Origin: Actinomycetota bacterium
GTDB lineage: Bacteria; Actinomycetota; Acidimicrobiia; Spongiisociales; UBA11373
DNA length: 12,602 bases
Assembly (NCBI GenBank): GCA_003486285.1
Contig: DNGH01000265.1
Coordinates: 1 to 12,602, forward strand
Reading direction: 5' to 3'
A program made the position numbers and the translations under genes. Of this stretch, positions 11,913 to 12,602 are shown piece after piece. Each line of letters starts with the position of its first letter. Position 1 is the stretch's first letter. Below the pieces are notes generated by a model. That model saw only the letters and a program-made list of their open reading frames with translations, was not told the origin of the DNA and made no database searches.

Positions 11913-12593
11913 ATGGCCCTCCCTTCGGACCCACCCCGGACGCCGCCGACCACGGGTTCCCTGGAGGATGCCGCGCAGTACTCCGGCGGCAAGACCACGC
12001 GGATCGAGATCCGAGGCGAGGGACTCCCGGTGCTTCTCGCCCCCGGAGCGGGTGCGGGCAGCGATCACCCCTTCATGACCGGCATGCGGGATCGCCTGGT
12101 TGCCGCAGGCTTCCGGGTGGCCACGTTCGACTACCCGTATCACGCAGAGGGGCGCCGGGCACCGGACCGTTTCGAGCGTCTGGTGGAGTGCCATCACGCC
12201 GTCTACGAGCGCGTCGGAGCCCTCGCCGGGAACGCGCCGTTCCTGGTGGGGAAGTCGATGGGAGGCCGCATCGGGTCGCACCTCGCGGTGCCCGCACCGG
12301 GTCGGGTGTTTCTCGGCTATCCGCTGGTGGCGATGGGGAAGCAGACCCCGCGGGATGTGTCGCATCTTGCCGGCCTCGGGCCGATGCTCTTCGTCCAGGG
12401 AGAGCGCGACGCCATGGCTCCGCTGGCTCTGATCCAGACAGTGGTGGCCGGCCTCGAGGCGGCCACACTCGAGGTCGTGCCCGATGCCGACCACGGGTTC
12501 CGGGTGCCGCGCCGCACCGGGATCGACGCCGCGGCGATGCTCGACCACATCGGGTCGATCGTGGCGAGCTGGATGCGGTCGCGGCGCAGATGA
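11913..12593 (+). CDS. Alpha/beta hydrolase, KANL3/TEX30-like family
   Basis: A 226-residue cytosolic alpha/beta-fold hydrolase. The strand-turn LLAPGAGAGSDHPFM (oxyanion region), FDYPYHAEGRRAPDR and the nucleophile elbow GKSMGGR with Ser115 mark the KANL3/TEX30 group, related to dienelactone hydrolases. The remaining triad members are probably Asp166 (QGERDAM) and His194 (DADHGF). The first 30 residues are low in homology and may be a loose extension. Substrates of bacterial members are not established. The TGA overlaps a possible ATG of a following gene. Confidence 0.85.
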   Translation: MALPSDPPRTPPTTGSLEDAAQYSGGKTTRIEIRGEGLPVLLAPGAGAGSDHPFMTGMRDRLVAAGFRVATFDYPYHAEGRRAPDRFERLVECHHAVYERVGALAGNAPFLVGKSMGGRIGSHLAVPAPGRVFLGYPLVAMGKQTPRDVSHLAGLGPMLFVQGERDAMAPLALIQTVVAGLEAATLEVVPDADHGFRVPRRTGIDAAAMLDHIGSIVASWMRSRRR

Positions 12594-12602
12594 GCGGTCA
12601 GC

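Noticed and set aside
12590..12602. Possible start of another gene (ATG at 12590 overlapping the hydrolase TGA).
   Set aside because: ATGA overlaps are common here, but only four codons remain before the window ends, and no ribosome-binding site decides it.

Overview
The window reads as a high-GC, gene-dense actinobacterial chromosome segment, possibly of the class Acidimicrobiia. That placement is inference from codon use, many GTG starts and the promoter style: a TANNNT -10 box about 6 nt before the start codon, which implies leaderless mRNAs. No rRNA, tRNA, CRISPR array, insertion sequence or prophage gene was seen, and no gene-free stretch exceeds about 190 nt.

Left block (24-4797, all minus strand). 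From its promoter outward it holds a divergent HTH/coiled-coil protein (4228-4797), then an overlapping four-gene ABC-2 exporter operon (ATPase, permease, ATPase, permease; 4177 down to 711), then a BON-LysM protein of the YgaU/Kbp type (24-644).

Centre (4798-4987). This divergent intergenic region contains an array of degenerate 7-bp repeats. The left arm is inverted relative to the right arm around a perfect 7-bp hairpin, and the array is bracketed by two outward-facing leaderless-type promoters. The same heptamer family appears at bases 1-20.

BMC operon (4988-10298, plus strand, genes overlapping or nearly touching). The order is rpiB, deoC, BMC-T, BMC-H, BMC-P, CoA-acylating aldehyde dehydrogenase, BMC-T, BMC-P, BMC-P. 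This is a bacterial microcompartment of the sugar-phosphate-utilising (SPU) type. From memory, the shell proteins closely resemble those of the Haliangium ochraceum BMC. Inferred chemistry: DeoC splits 2-deoxyribose-5-phosphate into glyceraldehyde-3-phosphate and acetaldehyde, the dehydrogenase turns acetaldehyde into acetyl-CoA inside the shell, and RpiB isomerises a sugar phosphate. All three enzymes carry a short N-terminal amphipathic helix that looks like an encapsulation peptide. Most notable are an Asp where E. coli-type RpiB has its catalytic Cys, a Cys-motif N-terminal extension on DeoC, and the absence of any phosphotransacylase or alcohol dehydrogenase to recycle CoA or NADH.

Right block (10299-12602). 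Two tandem paralogous small lipoproteins are followed by a convergent 6-phosphogluconolactonase (pgl, minus strand) and a divergent TEX30/KANL3-like alpha/beta hydrolase (plus strand). These look like neighbours rather than parts of the BMC, although pgl also belongs to pentose-phosphate metabolism.
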